A DNA stretch of 64,000 nucleotides, taken from Clonostachys chloroleuca. Lineage: Eukaryota; Ascomycota; Sordariomycetes; Hypocreales; Bionectriaceae. The stretch lies in contig JBANAY010000003.1 in the NCBI GenBank assembly GCA_037952775.1, positions 16,616,001-16,680,000 on the forward strand, read 5' to 3'. Below, piece after piece: positions 35,426 to 46,380 of the stretch (positions are counted from its first letter, which is position 1; each line of letters begins with the position of its first letter). Both the position numbers and the translations under genes were made by a program. A model generated the notes under the pieces. That model was not told where the DNA came from. It ran no database searches and worked only from the letters and a program-made list of their open reading frames with translations.

Positions 35426-37571
35426 GATGTCGGAGGGGTTCAGAATATCGGGGAAGGAAAAGTTACAGCTTGCGGATCCGCCAAACGCTGTCTTGCCAGA
35501 GGGGGAAGCGCTTTCCAAAAACTCCAAGAATATAAAATACCTAAGGGAAAGGGGTAACAACTAGTAATGACGGTACAGTTAGGAATGCAGGCCGAATGGG
35601 ACGGCGAGGCGTTGGGATTCGGTTTGGTTCTTTGTGAATTCTAAAAAAAAAGTGGGAGAAACAGGTTGTAGCGCCTGGATGGAGGGCCGATGGCGGGGTC
35701 GGAGGCGGCTTCGAGGGACAGGCTAGGCAGCCAGGACAGGCCCCTGCTCGGCGCCAGCGGGATTGGCGCCTTATAGAGAATCCCTACCGAATGGCCTAGA
35801 ACCTGCCTAAACGCGCTGTCTGGGTGCATAGCGCGCTGCACCTCGCGATCACCAGCGATTGCCCACTGGCTGCCCTCGGTTACATGCATATCGACCTGCT
35901 CAATTCATTTTTAGCATGGATGCCAATGCATATAATTACTCTAAGGATCGATCATCTTATCAATCAGTGATCAAGCTGGTGTGTCCTCGCGGCCAAGAAT
36001 ATCAGGGCTGAAAGCCGCATGTTGCCGACCCCACCTCTGCCAAGCTGGCCAGGCGTTGGAGTGTTGCGATTGAATAATTGAATAGAGCATTCAATGATTT
36101 CATTTGAAATTTTAGTGACTCATGATATATATGTCTGGGGCGAGCCTGAGATGATATGAAGTCTTATTCTAAAGTGGCCAAATAACCAACCTCGAAAGAA
36201 AAGGAATACCTTCTAGACGTTCTATACCCCTCACCACGATGTCATCCAGGGCTGCTCGGTCCCTCCCTGCCAAATTCTCTATCCATTGTGCCCATTTACA
36301 GTTTACACTACATGCATTTCTCGTAATGGTGTGGATCGGCTGAGCCAAGACTAGACCTGGTGGTACCTGTTCACGACACACCCTAATCTAACCTCTTCAC
36401 CTTAGTCGCCCTCTCATGGAGGACAGCTCTCACCGTGCTACTTGTGTAACCTCACCACCCGCATACCATCGCCGCGCAGCAAGTGCGACTGATTTTCAAC
36501 TTCTTCATTCTTGTTCACGGAGCTCGTAAAATCTCAAACCTTTTTCACCAACGCTACTTAGCTAGGATTCTTCATCACGACCACGTTGCCCATGTAGCCT
36601 CAAACCCCTCTTTCGTTGGCCTCTTCAGCGTGACTACCATGACTGCACATTGATGGTGAATTCGAAAAGTGTGATGCTGTCCCAATGGCAAATGGTGCTG
36701 TTGGGGCACTCGATAGGCGTTGGGAATACGGATTGACTAAGCGCACTCTGCCGAATGCTGGAGCACGATGCTACATACCTAGGGCTGATGATTTGATACC
36801 AGGGGTTGACCTTTGGTGGCTTCTGGAACACCACTACTTCTCATTGTCTCGTCGAGACGATGAAGCGATTGATCACTATCTTTCGCTCTGTCGATTGCCA
36901 CCTACTCTTACTGGATTAATGGCTCGCGACGGCGTCGGTCGATGCAAAGGTGACTTAAATATCGAATACGGCGCCGAGCCCGTGCCTCCTCCTTCTATCC
37001 AAGCTGCCTCGTACAACCACACTTTCAATACTCACTCAAAATGGAGAATATGTCAAAACAAGAGTATGCTATATCAGAGTGTTTCTGCTGTGATATAGAC
37101 CGATATTTGGAACGTGGCTTGCTCCAGGTACCAGAGGAACTCAATTGCAGGACAAAACTAGGAGGGCACGATATGAAAAGATACGGGTGAGACTCAGTAG
37201 CGAGATTTCTAGAAGAGGCAAAATGGAGGAAAGGCAAAACACAAGAATGAATGCAAAGCTGGGGTAAATCTTGATCCTCCGGGATTGATAGATATGGGCG
37301 GTCACGTGATGGGAAGCATGGGTCAGCCGGGCGCCTTGCCTGTTTAGTCTTAATACTAAACCATGGGGAGCCCGTGTTCGAGATCTTGAACAACAATCAC
37401 CATCACCAAGATTTCACTTATTCTAGTTATCTTTTCTCTCCATCATAAAAAGCCCCGAAAATTGGTCATACTCTACCGTTTCTCTTGGAAAGCGGTGTCT
37501 TCATCACCTGGATGTCGTCTTCTCCCCGAATGACGGCCTGGACAGACCTGTCTGCCTAACCTTACAGCAAG
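35426..37571. other. Intergenic between divergent ppt1 and ess2
   Basis: 2.1 kb between divergent start codons. It includes a 137-codon frame starting at an ATG at 36685 (plus strand; to 37098) without recognisable features, and a 7-bp perfect hairpin at 37342-37361 that is not a good tRNA. Most of the space is probably ppt1 and ess2 promoter and leader. Confidence 0.45.
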
Positions 37572-38912
37572 ATGGAGAAGCAGGCTTCGCAGTCAAGCGC
37601 CTTAGTGCGCAAGAGATCAGCAGATATGGCTCTGATGCCCCCGCCACCTCAGGTGAAGAAGATCAAACGCCCAAAGAAGATTCTCGATGAGGATTCCTAT
37701 ACGGAGGCGCTGTCTCAAATCATCGCCAGAGATTTCTTCCCTGGCCTCTTGGAGACTGAGACGAAACAAGAGTACCTCGATGCGTTGGAATCAAAAGACC
37801 CAGCTTGGATATCCAGCGCCGGTCGCAGGCTGCATCAGGTCATGACCCCCGGCAGAGCGAAGCGCACACCGCCACCATCCACCAGGCGGTTTGATGGCGG
37901 ACAGACACCTACTACATATGTCGGTGACACACCGGGCTCTGTGGCCTCAACCACGGTTATAGATTCCCGGCTTAAAATCGATACTAATATTAGCCTTACG
38001 AAATTCCAAGAGACTTATACTAGTGAGGATAACGAGAGTTTCTATAAGCTCGTTGACAAACACAACCAAAAGAGAGCAGACAAGTATGCTTGGCTATGGA
38101 GGGAAAACAAACTCCCCTCCAGGCAGATGATTAAGCAGAGAGAGGTGGAGGACAAGCTCTCACAAACTCGAAGTTTAACAGACGACGGGTTCAAAAAGGA
38201 CAGACTTGCCATCAAAGACTCAGACGACCGCCCAGCAAGACCAGACAGCTGGAACGCAGCGCCCAAGAACACACTTATGTTCACTGCGGAGGGTGTTGAT
38301 GACGGCGCCGAAACAGTGGCGCAGAAATCAGCAGCGGCATCTCGGGCACCTCCAAGGACTATTGTCTATTCAAACACCAGGATGCCCGAGCCACATGTTC
38401 CGGATCGACCGCCTTCGCCTACAGCATCCTCAATCCGCGCGGCTGTCGCCGGCAGGCCGCGACAGCGCGACCAAGACAGTGGGTTTGATGGGAGCGAGAC
38501 CCCAAGGGTTAATGGTTATGCGTTTGTGGACGATGAGGACGATGAAGAGCTTCCAGATGAACAACCCCGGGTGATCAATCTCGGTCCAGGAGATTCTAAC
38601 AACCCATTCAAGCTACAAGAACAGAGGAAAAGGGAGACGCTGCATGAGCGTATGGTAGAGCGAATCGCGAAATCGAACAAGGCAGCATCACGGCATGGTT
38701 TTATGGGGAAAGCCGACAATACTCCAGTGCCAAGATTTCCCAGCAGTCCGAGAGTATCTGGAAGCCTTACGCCCGCAGCGAAAAGGCTATGGAGCAAGAT
38801 CGGGTCCCCCAAGGCGCAGTTTTCCGGGAGCAAATTTGCGCAATCTACGCCTATGAAACAGAAAGGATCTCTTCTCCGGTCTGTTAAGAGGGCAACCCCC
38901 AAACATGAGTGA
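37572..38912 (+). CDS. ESS-2/DGCR14 (Bis1) family nuclear splicing-associated protein
   Basis: Nuclear protein found with the spliceosome (DGCR14 in animals, Bis1 in fission yeast). Single exon, 446 aa. Seen: the family opener with KKIKRPKKILDEDSYTEALSQIIARDFFPGLLE; SLTKFQETYTSEDNESFYKLVDKHNQKRADKYAWLW; WNAAPKNTLMFTAEGVDD; and a C-terminal HGFMGKADNTPVPRFPSSPRVSGSLTPAAKRLW block. Intervening segments are disordered and Pro/Ser/Asp-rich. Start codon context AGCAAGATGG is good, and no intron is needed. Confidence 0.9.
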   Translation: MEKQASQSSALVRKRSADMALMPPPPQVKKIKRPKKILDEDSYTEALSQIIARDFFPGLLETETKQEYLDALESKDPAWISSAGRRLHQVMTPGRAKRTPPPSTRRFDGGQTPTTYVGDTPGSVASTTVIDSRLKIDTNISLTKFQETYTSEDNESFYKLVDKHNQKRADKYAWLWRENKLPSRQMIKQREVEDKLSQTRSLTDDGFKKDRLAIKDSDDRPARPDSWNAAPKNTLMFTAEGVDDGAETVAQKSAAASRAPPRTIVYSNTRMPEPHVPDRPPSPTASSIRAAVAGRPRQRDQDSGFDGSETPRVNGYAFVDDEDDEELPDEQPRVINLGPGDSNNPFKLQEQRKRETLHERMVERIAKSNKAASRHGFMGKADNTPVPRFPSSPRVSGSLTPAAKRLWSKIGSPKAQFSGSKFAQSTPMKQKGSLLRSVKRATPKHE

Positions 38913-39647
38913 CAGTGGTGCTCCATAACACCGGAGGGATTGTGAAGTGCCCAGTGCCCAACCAACCACCACGAACCGGGCTCTATGTAGCGTTATGGTC
39001 TAGGCAGCGCAATTTTATCAATAAGCGTTTTGCGCAATGAGATAGGAATATTTAAATAATGTGGGAATTTTGATCCTAGAATAATTAGTACTCTCAGACG
39101 GTCTGAGACCCGCAACAATATGATACCCATTGAGATAGATTTCAATCAAGGATTGCTTATTACCTTGAACATTACGACCTGGCATTAACATTAAGTCTTG
39201 CCTTCAGGTATATGGTGCGTCTTGATAGCTTCGGTTATGCCCCTCTATGAGCATGAACCGGCAGTGGGTTACTTCACAAATACGGATCTCACCCAGCGGG
39301 CATCACCACACGCGACAGCATAAATACCAGAGCAAAAGAAGAAAATTTAGCACGTGCGAAAGGTACATCAATACAATACTGAATGAATGCTTGACTTGTG
39401 ATTTCAGAAGAAAATAAATAAAATATTAAGGGCATTAGAATATGCTATTCGGAGGTGAGCATGGGTGCACAGGGAATGCAATACGTCAGTGGCCGGTACT
39501 AAGATAGTTCCTGCAGGGCGAAAAAAAGACAACGGCAATTGAAGACAAAAACTCCGCGGCTCTCCAAACAAGCTCCAATTGCGGATCGACACCGCCCCTC
39601 GCCGAAACTCTTGGTGCGACAGGCTTCGCGAAGCTCTCGGGCCCTTC
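38913..39647. other. Intergenic: ess2 3' flank and coq8 promoter
   Basis: 735 nt between plus-strand genes, AT-rich from 39040 to 39430. Frame remnants before 39648 in the coq8 frame start only at TTG (39579) and are taken as leader. Confidence 0.5.
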
Positions 39648-41744
39648 ATGAGGTTTGCGGATTTGGTCATCGACCTTGCGGCCGTGCTCAATGCCTCCCG
39701 CTCCGTCGCAACCAAGCATGTCGCTCTTCGCAGTCGCCAGATCGATGCGTACAGCAGGACCTCGAGCGTCGCCGCAGCCTTCAGGCAAAGGGGCGCTCCC
39801 AACAACCCTCAGCACGGGAAACAGGAGCCTCCTCGCACCGATGATGTTGCTGCTAAGGCAGAGGAGAACGTAGACCGAAGCGACACCCAGCCCACGCCGC
39901 CGCAACCGCCACCACCACCACCACCTCCTCCTTCACCCCAGCCGGTGCGCACTACGATATTCGAGACCCAGAGAAATGATGCCAAGGTTGAGCCGAAGAC
40001 GTCTGGCAATGGAGATACCGATCTTCCACCGGGCGTCGACATGAATGTGTTGTTCAGAACTTCCCGAGGCTCTCAGATCTTGGATTCTGTACGAAAGCAA
40101 CGGGCGGCGGATGTGCAGAAGCTTGAGGAGACGAAACCTAATGCACCTAAGGAACATCCAATGCGCAATTGGCCGATGACTCCGCCGCCGCCGCCTGTCC
40201 CAGAGGTACCCAAACAGAAGGATGAAACAGTCGAGCCACAGCCTCAATCCGAAACTATCTCTCCAGTTACCGAACCAGTACCCCAGAAGACACAGGTCGA
40301 AAGCCAGCCGCCCGTCGCCCCTGCAGCAACAACCATTTCGCACCCCTCCGCTCAGGAGATCTCTGAGTTGGCAGAGGATTTGAAAGCTGCCCCTCAGCCC
40401 AAGAGCACCTACAAGCTTCGCGAGTCCAAGGTACCGTCAAGCAGGCTTGGTCGTATATGGAACTATGGAGGTCTGGCTGCAGGCATGCTGGGCGGAGCGA
40501 TGACGGAGAGTGTGAGCCGTGCCTTTGGCGGAGGCGGAGAGGGCTCTGTCCTGCTCAGCGGAAAGAACATGGAGCGTCTAGTTGCCAAGTTATCACGGAT
40601 GAGAGGTGCTGCCCTGAAGCTCGGGCAGATCATGAGCTTCCAAGACTCAAAGATGCTTCCTAAGCCGCTCCAGGAGGTCCTCCAGCGAGTGCAAGATAGG
40701 GCTGATTACATGCCTGCCTGGCAGCGGGACCAAGTGCTGGCAGCCAACTTGGGTGCTGAATGGAGAGAACTCTTCAGTGAGTTTGAGGAAAAGCCGATTG
40801 CCGCAGCGTCCATTGGGCAAGTGCACAAAGCCACACTCAAGTCCAATGGTAAGAAGGTGGCGGTCAAGATCCAATTCCCAGGAGTGGCAGAGTCCATCAA
40901 CTCAGATCTGGACAACATTGCTATTCTTCTCAACGCAACAAGCCTACTGCCGAAGGGGTTGTATTTAAACAAGACAATTGACAACGCTAGAGTAGAGCTA
41001 GGCTGGGAGTGCGACTACGAGCGTGAAGCCAGCTGCCTTGCGCGGTACAAGGAGTTCCTCCAGAGCGAAGACGATATTTTCCTCGTCCCAAATGTCTACC
41101 CCGAAGCATCTGGAAAGCAGGTTCTGACTATGGACTTTATGGACGGGCTTGCTGTGACGCGGATTGACTCCTTTTCCCAGGAACAGCGTGACTGGATTGG
41201 AACGCAAATCATGCGCCTCTGCCTCAGGGAAATCACGGAGTTCAAGTTCATGCAGACAGACCCTAACTGGACAAACTTCCTCTACAATGCTGAGGCAGAC
41301 CGGCTCGTTCTCCTTGACTTCGGTGCGTCTCGCGAGTATCCCGAAGAGTTCATCCGCCAGTATGTCCAGCTTCTAGGTGCTGCTTCTCGCTTGGATAAGG
41401 CGACTGTGAAGGAACTATCCGAGAGTCTCGGGTATTTGACCGGCCACGAGAGCAAGACCATGTTAGACGCTCATATGGGGTCCATCCTGACCCTTGCAGA
41501 ACCCTTCCTAGGCACTGCACCCGATTTGTATGACTTCAAGGACCAGACCATCACTGAACGTGTCAAATCCTTCATCCCTGTGATGCTTCAGGAGCGATTA
41601 TCGCCGCCGCCCGAAGAAACATACAGCCTCCACCGAAAGCTTAGCGGTGCTTTCCTTCTCTGTGCAAGACTGGGAAGTAAAGTACCATGCCGCGAACTAT
41701 TCGTGCAAAGTGTTGCAAGGTCTGGCTACGGTCAGGCCTCCTAG
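39648..41744 (+). CDS. coq8: Coq8/Abc1 atypical kinase of ubiquinone biosynthesis (ADCK3/4 clade)
   Basis: UbiB-family protein needed for assembly of the coenzyme Q biosynthetic complex on the mitochondrial inner membrane; ATPase activity is known for the family. Single exon, 698 aa from the first in-frame ATG. Seen: N-terminus LIDIAAV-like LVIDLAAVLNASRSVATKHVALRS; a proline-rich linker (nine consecutive Pro near residue 90) extending to about residue 260; KxGQ motif ALKLGQIMS; Ala-rich loop AAASIGQVHKA that replaces the normal P-loop; catalytic Lys in VAVKIQFPG; ECDYEREA; QTDPNWTNFLY; and LLDFGAS. The kinase-like domain matches the ADCK3/4/Coq8 clade. The linker makes it about 200 aa longer than yeast Coq8 (501 aa). 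Confidence 0.93.
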   Translation: MRFADLVIDLAAVLNASRSVATKHVALRSRQIDAYSRTSSVAAAFRQRGAPNNPQHGKQEPPRTDDVAAKAEENVDRSDTQPTPPQPPPPPPPPPSPQPVRTTIFETQRNDAKVEPKTSGNGDTDLPPGVDMNVLFRTSRGSQILDSVRKQRAADVQKLEETKPNAPKEHPMRNWPMTPPPPPVPEVPKQKDETVEPQPQSETISPVTEPVPQKTQVESQPPVAPAATTISHPSAQEISELAEDLKAAPQPKSTYKLRESKVPSSRLGRIWNYGGLAAGMLGGAMTESVSRAFGGGGEGSVLLSGKNMERLVAKLSRMRGAALKLGQIMSFQDSKMLPKPLQEVLQRVQDRADYMPAWQRDQVLAANLGAEWRELFSEFEEKPIAAASIGQVHKATLKSNGKKVAVKIQFPGVAESINSDLDNIAILLNATSLLPKGLYLNKTIDNARVELGWECDYEREASCLARYKEFLQSEDDIFLVPNVYPEASGKQVLTMDFMDGLAVTRIDSFSQEQRDWIGTQIMRLCLREITEFKFMQTDPNWTNFLYNAEADRLVLLDFGASREYPEEFIRQYVQLLGAASRLDKATVKELSESLGYLTGHESKTMLDAHMGSILTLAEPFLGTAPDLYDFKDQTITERVKSFIPVMLQERLSPPPEETYSLHRKLSGAFLLCARLGSKVPCRELFVQSVARSGYGQAS

Positions 41745-41906
41745 CCTTTGTCGTCGCTTGTCACGATACCATGTATTACAACTACCGCTCTGTACAATAT
41801 AGATGTCTCATAAGTTCACCTGTACTAAAAAAACACGGCTATAGAGAGAGTGCATCGGGACCAACCCAAAACAGGGGTATCTAATGCTATCATTCCACTA
41901 TGTATT

Positions 41907-42918
41907 CTAATATCTTTCATTCCGATCCGTGACTCTCTGGTGGAGCGAGTACAGCTCCTTCTTTTCCTTGCCCGCGACCTTCTTCCGCTTCCTCTCAATG
42001 GCCTTGTCGACCTGGCCCTTGGTCATGCCCGCGTAGCGGTTCACCAGCAGCTGCTTCTTCTGCTCGCTCTTCTTCAAGTAGAAGGGCTGCTTGCCCTGCG
42101 CCACCATCTCCTTCTCCTTCTTCCTGTGCTCGGCCAGTAGCGCCTCCTCCTCATCCTTCCTCTTCCGCGCCTTCTTCTTCGACTCCATCGACAGTATCTG
42201 CCGCTTGAGATCCTCCTTCACCTCGGGATCCTTGGCCTTCTTGGCCTGCACTCGCAGCTCCGCCAGCTCCTTCTCGCGGTACTCGTCCAGGAATGCGTAC
42301 GCCTTCTTCGCCCTGGCCTCGTTCACGCGCGCGCCGCCCCCAACCACCGGGTCGAACCGCGGGTCGCGAACGACACGCTTGTTCTCCACCGAGACGACCT
42401 CTCGACGTCGGGACACGGGGCGCTTCGACGACTGTTCCTGGGGCGCGTGCTTGGACGTGCGCTTCGCTTTCTCGATCTCGGCCTTCTTCGCCTGGCGCCT
42501 GGTCTCCCACGACTCCTCGTCTTCGGGTTCCTCTTCTGCCTTCTTTTGTTTCTTATGTCGTCGCTCCGACGCCGGCATCGAAGCTTGGGCGCGGGCGAGC
42601 GCGCCGAAAGATATAGAGGATATGTCGACTTTAGGTGGTAGAGGTTCGTCGTCGGATCCAGACTGTTTCCTTGTTAGCTAAGCTGTGATAAGAAGGAAGG
42701 GGTATAGTCTCCAAGGAAACGCATACTTCTTCATCTGACCCGGATTCTTCCTCGGAATCTACTGCGTCCTTCTTCTTGGTCGTGTGCACCTCCTCTTCTG
42801 AAACATCGTCGTCGGAGTCGATCTGCTCAGATTCCAATTCAGGCTCCCACTCCTCCTCCTTTCTCGGCCGCACCCGCCTTTGCAGGCCGCCGGACGCTAA
42901 TTTTCGCTTGGGCGCCAT
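41907..42918 (-). CDS. rrp36: Rrp36-like rRNA biogenesis protein
   Basis: Nucleolar protein of the small-subunit processome acting in early 18S rRNA cleavages. Exons 42918-42727 and 42662-41907 give 315 aa. Seen: a Lys/Arg N-terminus followed by an acidic Glu/Asp/Ser block (residues 20-65), then SFGALARAQASMP; RDPRFDPVVGGGARVNEARAKKAYAFLDEYREKEL, the core motif of the family; and a long Lys/Arg/Glu coiled region ending NRYAGMTKGQVDKAIERKRKKVAGKEKKEL. The start codon context (GGCGCCATTATG region, minus strand) is at 42918. Divergent from the HAD-like gene with 301 nt between starts. Confidence 0.9.
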
Positions 42919-43219
42919 TATGAAATAAGTTTGTGCTTGAGGAACTTATTTGATATATTGAGAAAAGATTCCCATTCAGCTGGGCTGAGGTCATGTTCAA
43001 AGTGGGCGGGCTGGACATTTTTTGTCCGATAAGGCTTATCGGTGAAGAAGTTCGTACTGGCTACATGAATTTTTTTTCAACGGCAACCATGCAGTTAGCG
43101 GGGCGTCGCCGGTTTCACAGACCAGCAGCAGTTGGTAACACAGATGAGAGCCAGACTACGTAGATATTTCCCACCAAAAAGAAATTTAAGCACCTACCTA
43201 CATAAGGGCCGAGAGCTAT
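42919..43219. promoter_or_regulatory. Divergent promoter between rrp36 and the HAD-like gene
   Basis: 301 nt between start codons; contains an 8-nt T run (43070-43077). Shared promoter by arrangement. No other gene. Confidence 0.5.
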
Positions 43220-44429
43220 ATGCAGCGTGCCAGAAGAGCAGGCTCTTCACTCTCGCAACGTACGCGTTGCTACGGATGTTGGCGAGTGAGACTGGCCTCA
43301 CCCTGGACTAGAATCAAGACCAAACCAAGTGATCACTTAGGGCGAGGATTCTCATCGTCTGCTCAGATGAATGACCATAAACCGGCGTCTCCCACACACG
43401 GCCCGGAGTTCAATGTCGTCGAGAGGACAATTGCAAAGGAACCGGCCACTGCGCCCAGTGTGAATCCTAGCGAAATACCCCAGACTGAAGTCGTGATGGC
43501 TTCAAAGTGAGTTTGCCAAGTCCACCCTATCAACTGCCAGTGTCTAATAGATATAAAAAGAAAGAAAGAACCCACTACAAAGGGAATAAAGAGAAAGAAG
43601 AAGAACAAAGCCAGTGCCAATGGCAAGACTACGCATAATGCAGACTCAATGCCCTGGTCTAGATCCAAGTAGGGACTACATCATGTCTTTCCATCGATCG
43701 CCTGCCACCCAGACTCTCTGACACCAGATTAGAAAAGAGGAGCGAGATCCAGTGAAGATGCCCAGTCAAGCGTCCGGAGGCGTGCCGGATCCCACAGCAG
43801 ACTACCTAGCACAGGCGGCAGGACCACCGTCTACCCTCGCCCAGCCCCGTCGCATCCTCGTCGTCCTGGACCTCAACGGCACGCTCCTCTACCGCCCCTC
43901 CAAGCGCCGCCCCTTCCACTTCGTGGCCCGCCCCCACGCGAAGAAGTTCATGGAGTACTGCCTCGACAACTTCCAGCTGGCCATCTGGTCGTCCGCCCGC
44001 CCGCAAAACGTCCACAAGATGGTCGAGAAGCTCCTCACCCCCGAGGACGTGGCCCGCTGCGTCGTCGTCTGGTCGAGGGAGCACTTTGGACTCTCCACGG
44101 AGGACTACGACTCCCGCGTGCAGGTCTACAAGCGGCTGACCAGGCTGTGGACCGACCCGGCCGTCGTCGCCTCCCACCCGGATGCCGCCAGGGGGAGCTG
44201 CTGGGACCAGACTAACACGGTTCTGGTGGACGATTCTCTCGAGAAGGGGCGGAGCGAGCCTCATAATCTCCTAGCCATCCCAGAGTTCTCGGGTTTGGAG
44301 AACGAGTCGGCCGAGGTTCTTCCTCAGGTCCATGACTTTTTAAACGCGCTTTGCTGGCAGTCCGATGTAAGCAGATACATTCGGCAAACATCTTTCCAGT
44401 TAGATGAACACTACAAATTGATGCAATGA
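43220..44429 (+). CDS. FCP1/NIF-like HAD-domain protein with altered catalytic motif
   Basis: Member of the NLI-interacting-factor (FCP1-like) HAD fold. Proposed exons 43220-43506, 43561-43668 and 43733-44429 give 363 aa. The HAD domain begins with motif I LDLNGT (Asp178, Asn180): the second Asp of the usual DxDxT is Asn. Later motifs are WSSARP and VLVDDSLEK. N-terminally, residues 1-50 are rich in Arg and Ser with almost no acidic residues and contain GRGFSSS, resembling a mitochondrial presequence; a Lys-rich stretch (IKRKKKNK) follows. Exon 2-3 junction (CCAA|GTAGGG to TTAG) is firm because it leads in frame to KMPSQASGG. The exon 1-2 acceptor is a weak AAG and may be misplaced. Whether it is an active phosphatase is doubtful. 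Confidence 0.75.
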
Positions 44430-44793
44430 GGTATGCCATGCCATTGTCGGTGTTCAAGGTTTCTTCTCGTAAGAAGACACTGTTTGCTGGTTGACCAAGA
44501 AACTGGAAGCACGGCTGTACAAATATGTAAGCAGGAAGATACATGTCACAGATGCGATAATTGAGACCGAGTATTTTACGGAACGGTATATTTTGAGAAG
44601 AATTCTAGATAAATTCCTCTTTATAGTTTGGAGCAAGTTGCATCCACCGACAAATGAAAAGTTTGGGATTGAAGTACAAGATACTTCATGTCATGTGTTA
44701 ATCATCATTACTCGTTTTCCTCTTTCCCTTGCATCTCACTCGTACTTGGGTATTCATCATCATTCCCAGTCATCTCGAATAAAGCGTGACCGT
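44430..44793. terminator. Convergent 3' flanks of the HAD-like gene and EF1B-gamma
   Basis: 364 nt between convergent genes, AT-rich at 44510-44710; presumed 3' UTRs and polyadenylation signals of both. No gene. Confidence 0.45.
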
Positions 44794-46380
44794 TTATTTG
44801 AAGACCTTGCCGTCGGCGTGCTTGTACTCCTTGCCGTTGACAACGACAGGGCGGTCCCAAGCCCACTGAGCCTCAACGAACTCACGGTCCTCAGGCTTGG
44901 TGGGGTCAAGCTTGGTGAACGAGTAGCTCTCGTAGTCAGGAGCGACATCGAAGACAGGGAGGTACTCCTGGCCACGGATGACGAAAGCACCCTGGATGAC
45001 GGAGTCGTTGTTCTCTCCGTAAACGGAAGCAGATCCGAAGATGTGCTTGCGGGAGGCTTCCAGGCGGGCGTTGAAGCCACCGATGAGGTTGTTGGACATG
45101 AAAGTCAAAGTAAGCTCATCGTTGTACTTGTAGTCAACGCGCCAGATGGAGTAGTCCTCGAAGGGAACAGTAGCCCAGAAGTAGCGGAAGGATTCCTTCT
45201 CATCGTTGTTGGAGAAGTAGCGCTTGAAGTCATCAAGAGCGTAAGCGGACTTGGGGAGAAGGTCGCAAGGGTGCTTGGGCTTGGGGGCAGCGGCAGCGGG
45301 CTCTTCCTCAGCAGCGGGGGCAGGGGCGGGCTTAGCAGCCTTAGCGGGCTTGGGAGCCTCGGTCTTCTTGGGGGCGACGTTGGTCAGGGCAGGCTTGTCA
45401 AGGTACTCAAGCTTGGGGGCAACGGCGGTGTAGATGGGCTGGTTGACAATGGTGTCGAACCAACGGGTGACGTTGGGGAACTCCTGGCGCCACTCAGAGC
45501 CGAAGAGGTACTGGAAACCACGGGTGGCGATTCCAGCGGCGAAGAGATCAGCGAGGGTGATGCGGTCACCAACGAGGTAGGTGTGGCGGAGGAGGTAGTC
45601 CTCGACAACCTTGAAGGCCTTGAGAGTCTGCTTGGAGGCATCATCAACGGCCTTCTTGTTGTATGGGTCACGGCCGACAAGAGGGCGGAACCAGCTGCCC
45701 AGAGGGCCAAGGACCTCGTTGTTGAAGTAGGACAACCATCGGAGAATGGAGGCATAGCTGAAGGAGGGGCAGTTAGTATTTCGCTGGCAAAGCGGGGATT
45801 GTCTGATCCTTGACTTACTCCTGCTTGGTCTTGCCGAGGAGAGTGGTCTTCTCGTTCTGGGAGGTGACTGGGCAGCTGTCAGCAGATGACTCACTGGAAG
45901 CTTTGAATGTGCGCAAAGTGTAGCAGTGGGAAGAACAAGGAAAAAAATCAGATGTTAGACGATATCAACAATATGTGATAATTTCAGACAGGGATAACTG
46001 TATGATTTGAAATGCTAGGTCATCATGGAAGTTTCACACCCCCGCAGCTGAGGTGGAAGTGTAAGGAAAGAGGAAGAAGCAGATGATATTCACATACGGT
46101 AGACAGCGACGGCAATGGCCTCAGAGAGAGCGAAGCCATCCTCGCCGAGGAAGGCGGGGATCTTGCCAAGGGGGCTGGCCTTGCGGTGCTCCTCGGAAAT
46201 GTTGGCGAAGTCAACATTGACAATGTTCAGGTCGATGTTGTTGGCCTTGGCAACTGCCTTGATGGCAGTGCTGCGAGCATTGTCCTGTAGAACGCGCACG
46301 TTAGCAAATCCAAGCCGGACTTAGAAGAAAGACTGAACTGTGCTTCTTACGGCAGTGGTGAAGAGAGTTCCGAAAGCCAT
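44794..46380 (-). CDS. Translation elongation factor 1B subunit gamma (eEF1Bgamma)
   Basis: Structural subunit of the guanine-exchange complex of eEF1A. Exons 46380-46351, 46284-46098, 45867-45819 and 45757-44794 give 409 aa. Seen: glutathione-transferase-like N-terminal domain (EEHRKASPLGKIPAFLGEDGFALSEAIAVAVY), GST C-terminal domain (ASILRWLSYFNNEVL to VTRWFDTIVNQP), an Ala/Pro/Lys-rich hinge (about 220-250), and the conserved EF1-gamma C-terminal domain from HPCDLLPKSAYALDDFKRYFSNND to the end. First exon is ten codons. Codon use is strongly biased (C/G third positions), as for a highly expressed gene; this creates a stop-free run of about 440 codons on the opposite strand, which is not a gene. 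Called tef4/cam1 type in yeast. Confidence 0.95.

Noticed and set aside
37342..37390. tRNA-like hairpin with CTTAAT loop and a TTCGAGAT box-B-like sequence
   Set aside because: The loop and stem do not give a 7-nt anticodon loop with a 5-bp stem, the T stem does not pair and no acceptor stem is present.
44491..45813. Open frame of 440 codons on the plus strand opposite EF1B-gamma
   Set aside because: It is the exact antisense of the strongly codon-biased last exon of a certain gene, has a Val/Gly/Leu-rich low-information sequence, and matches no family.
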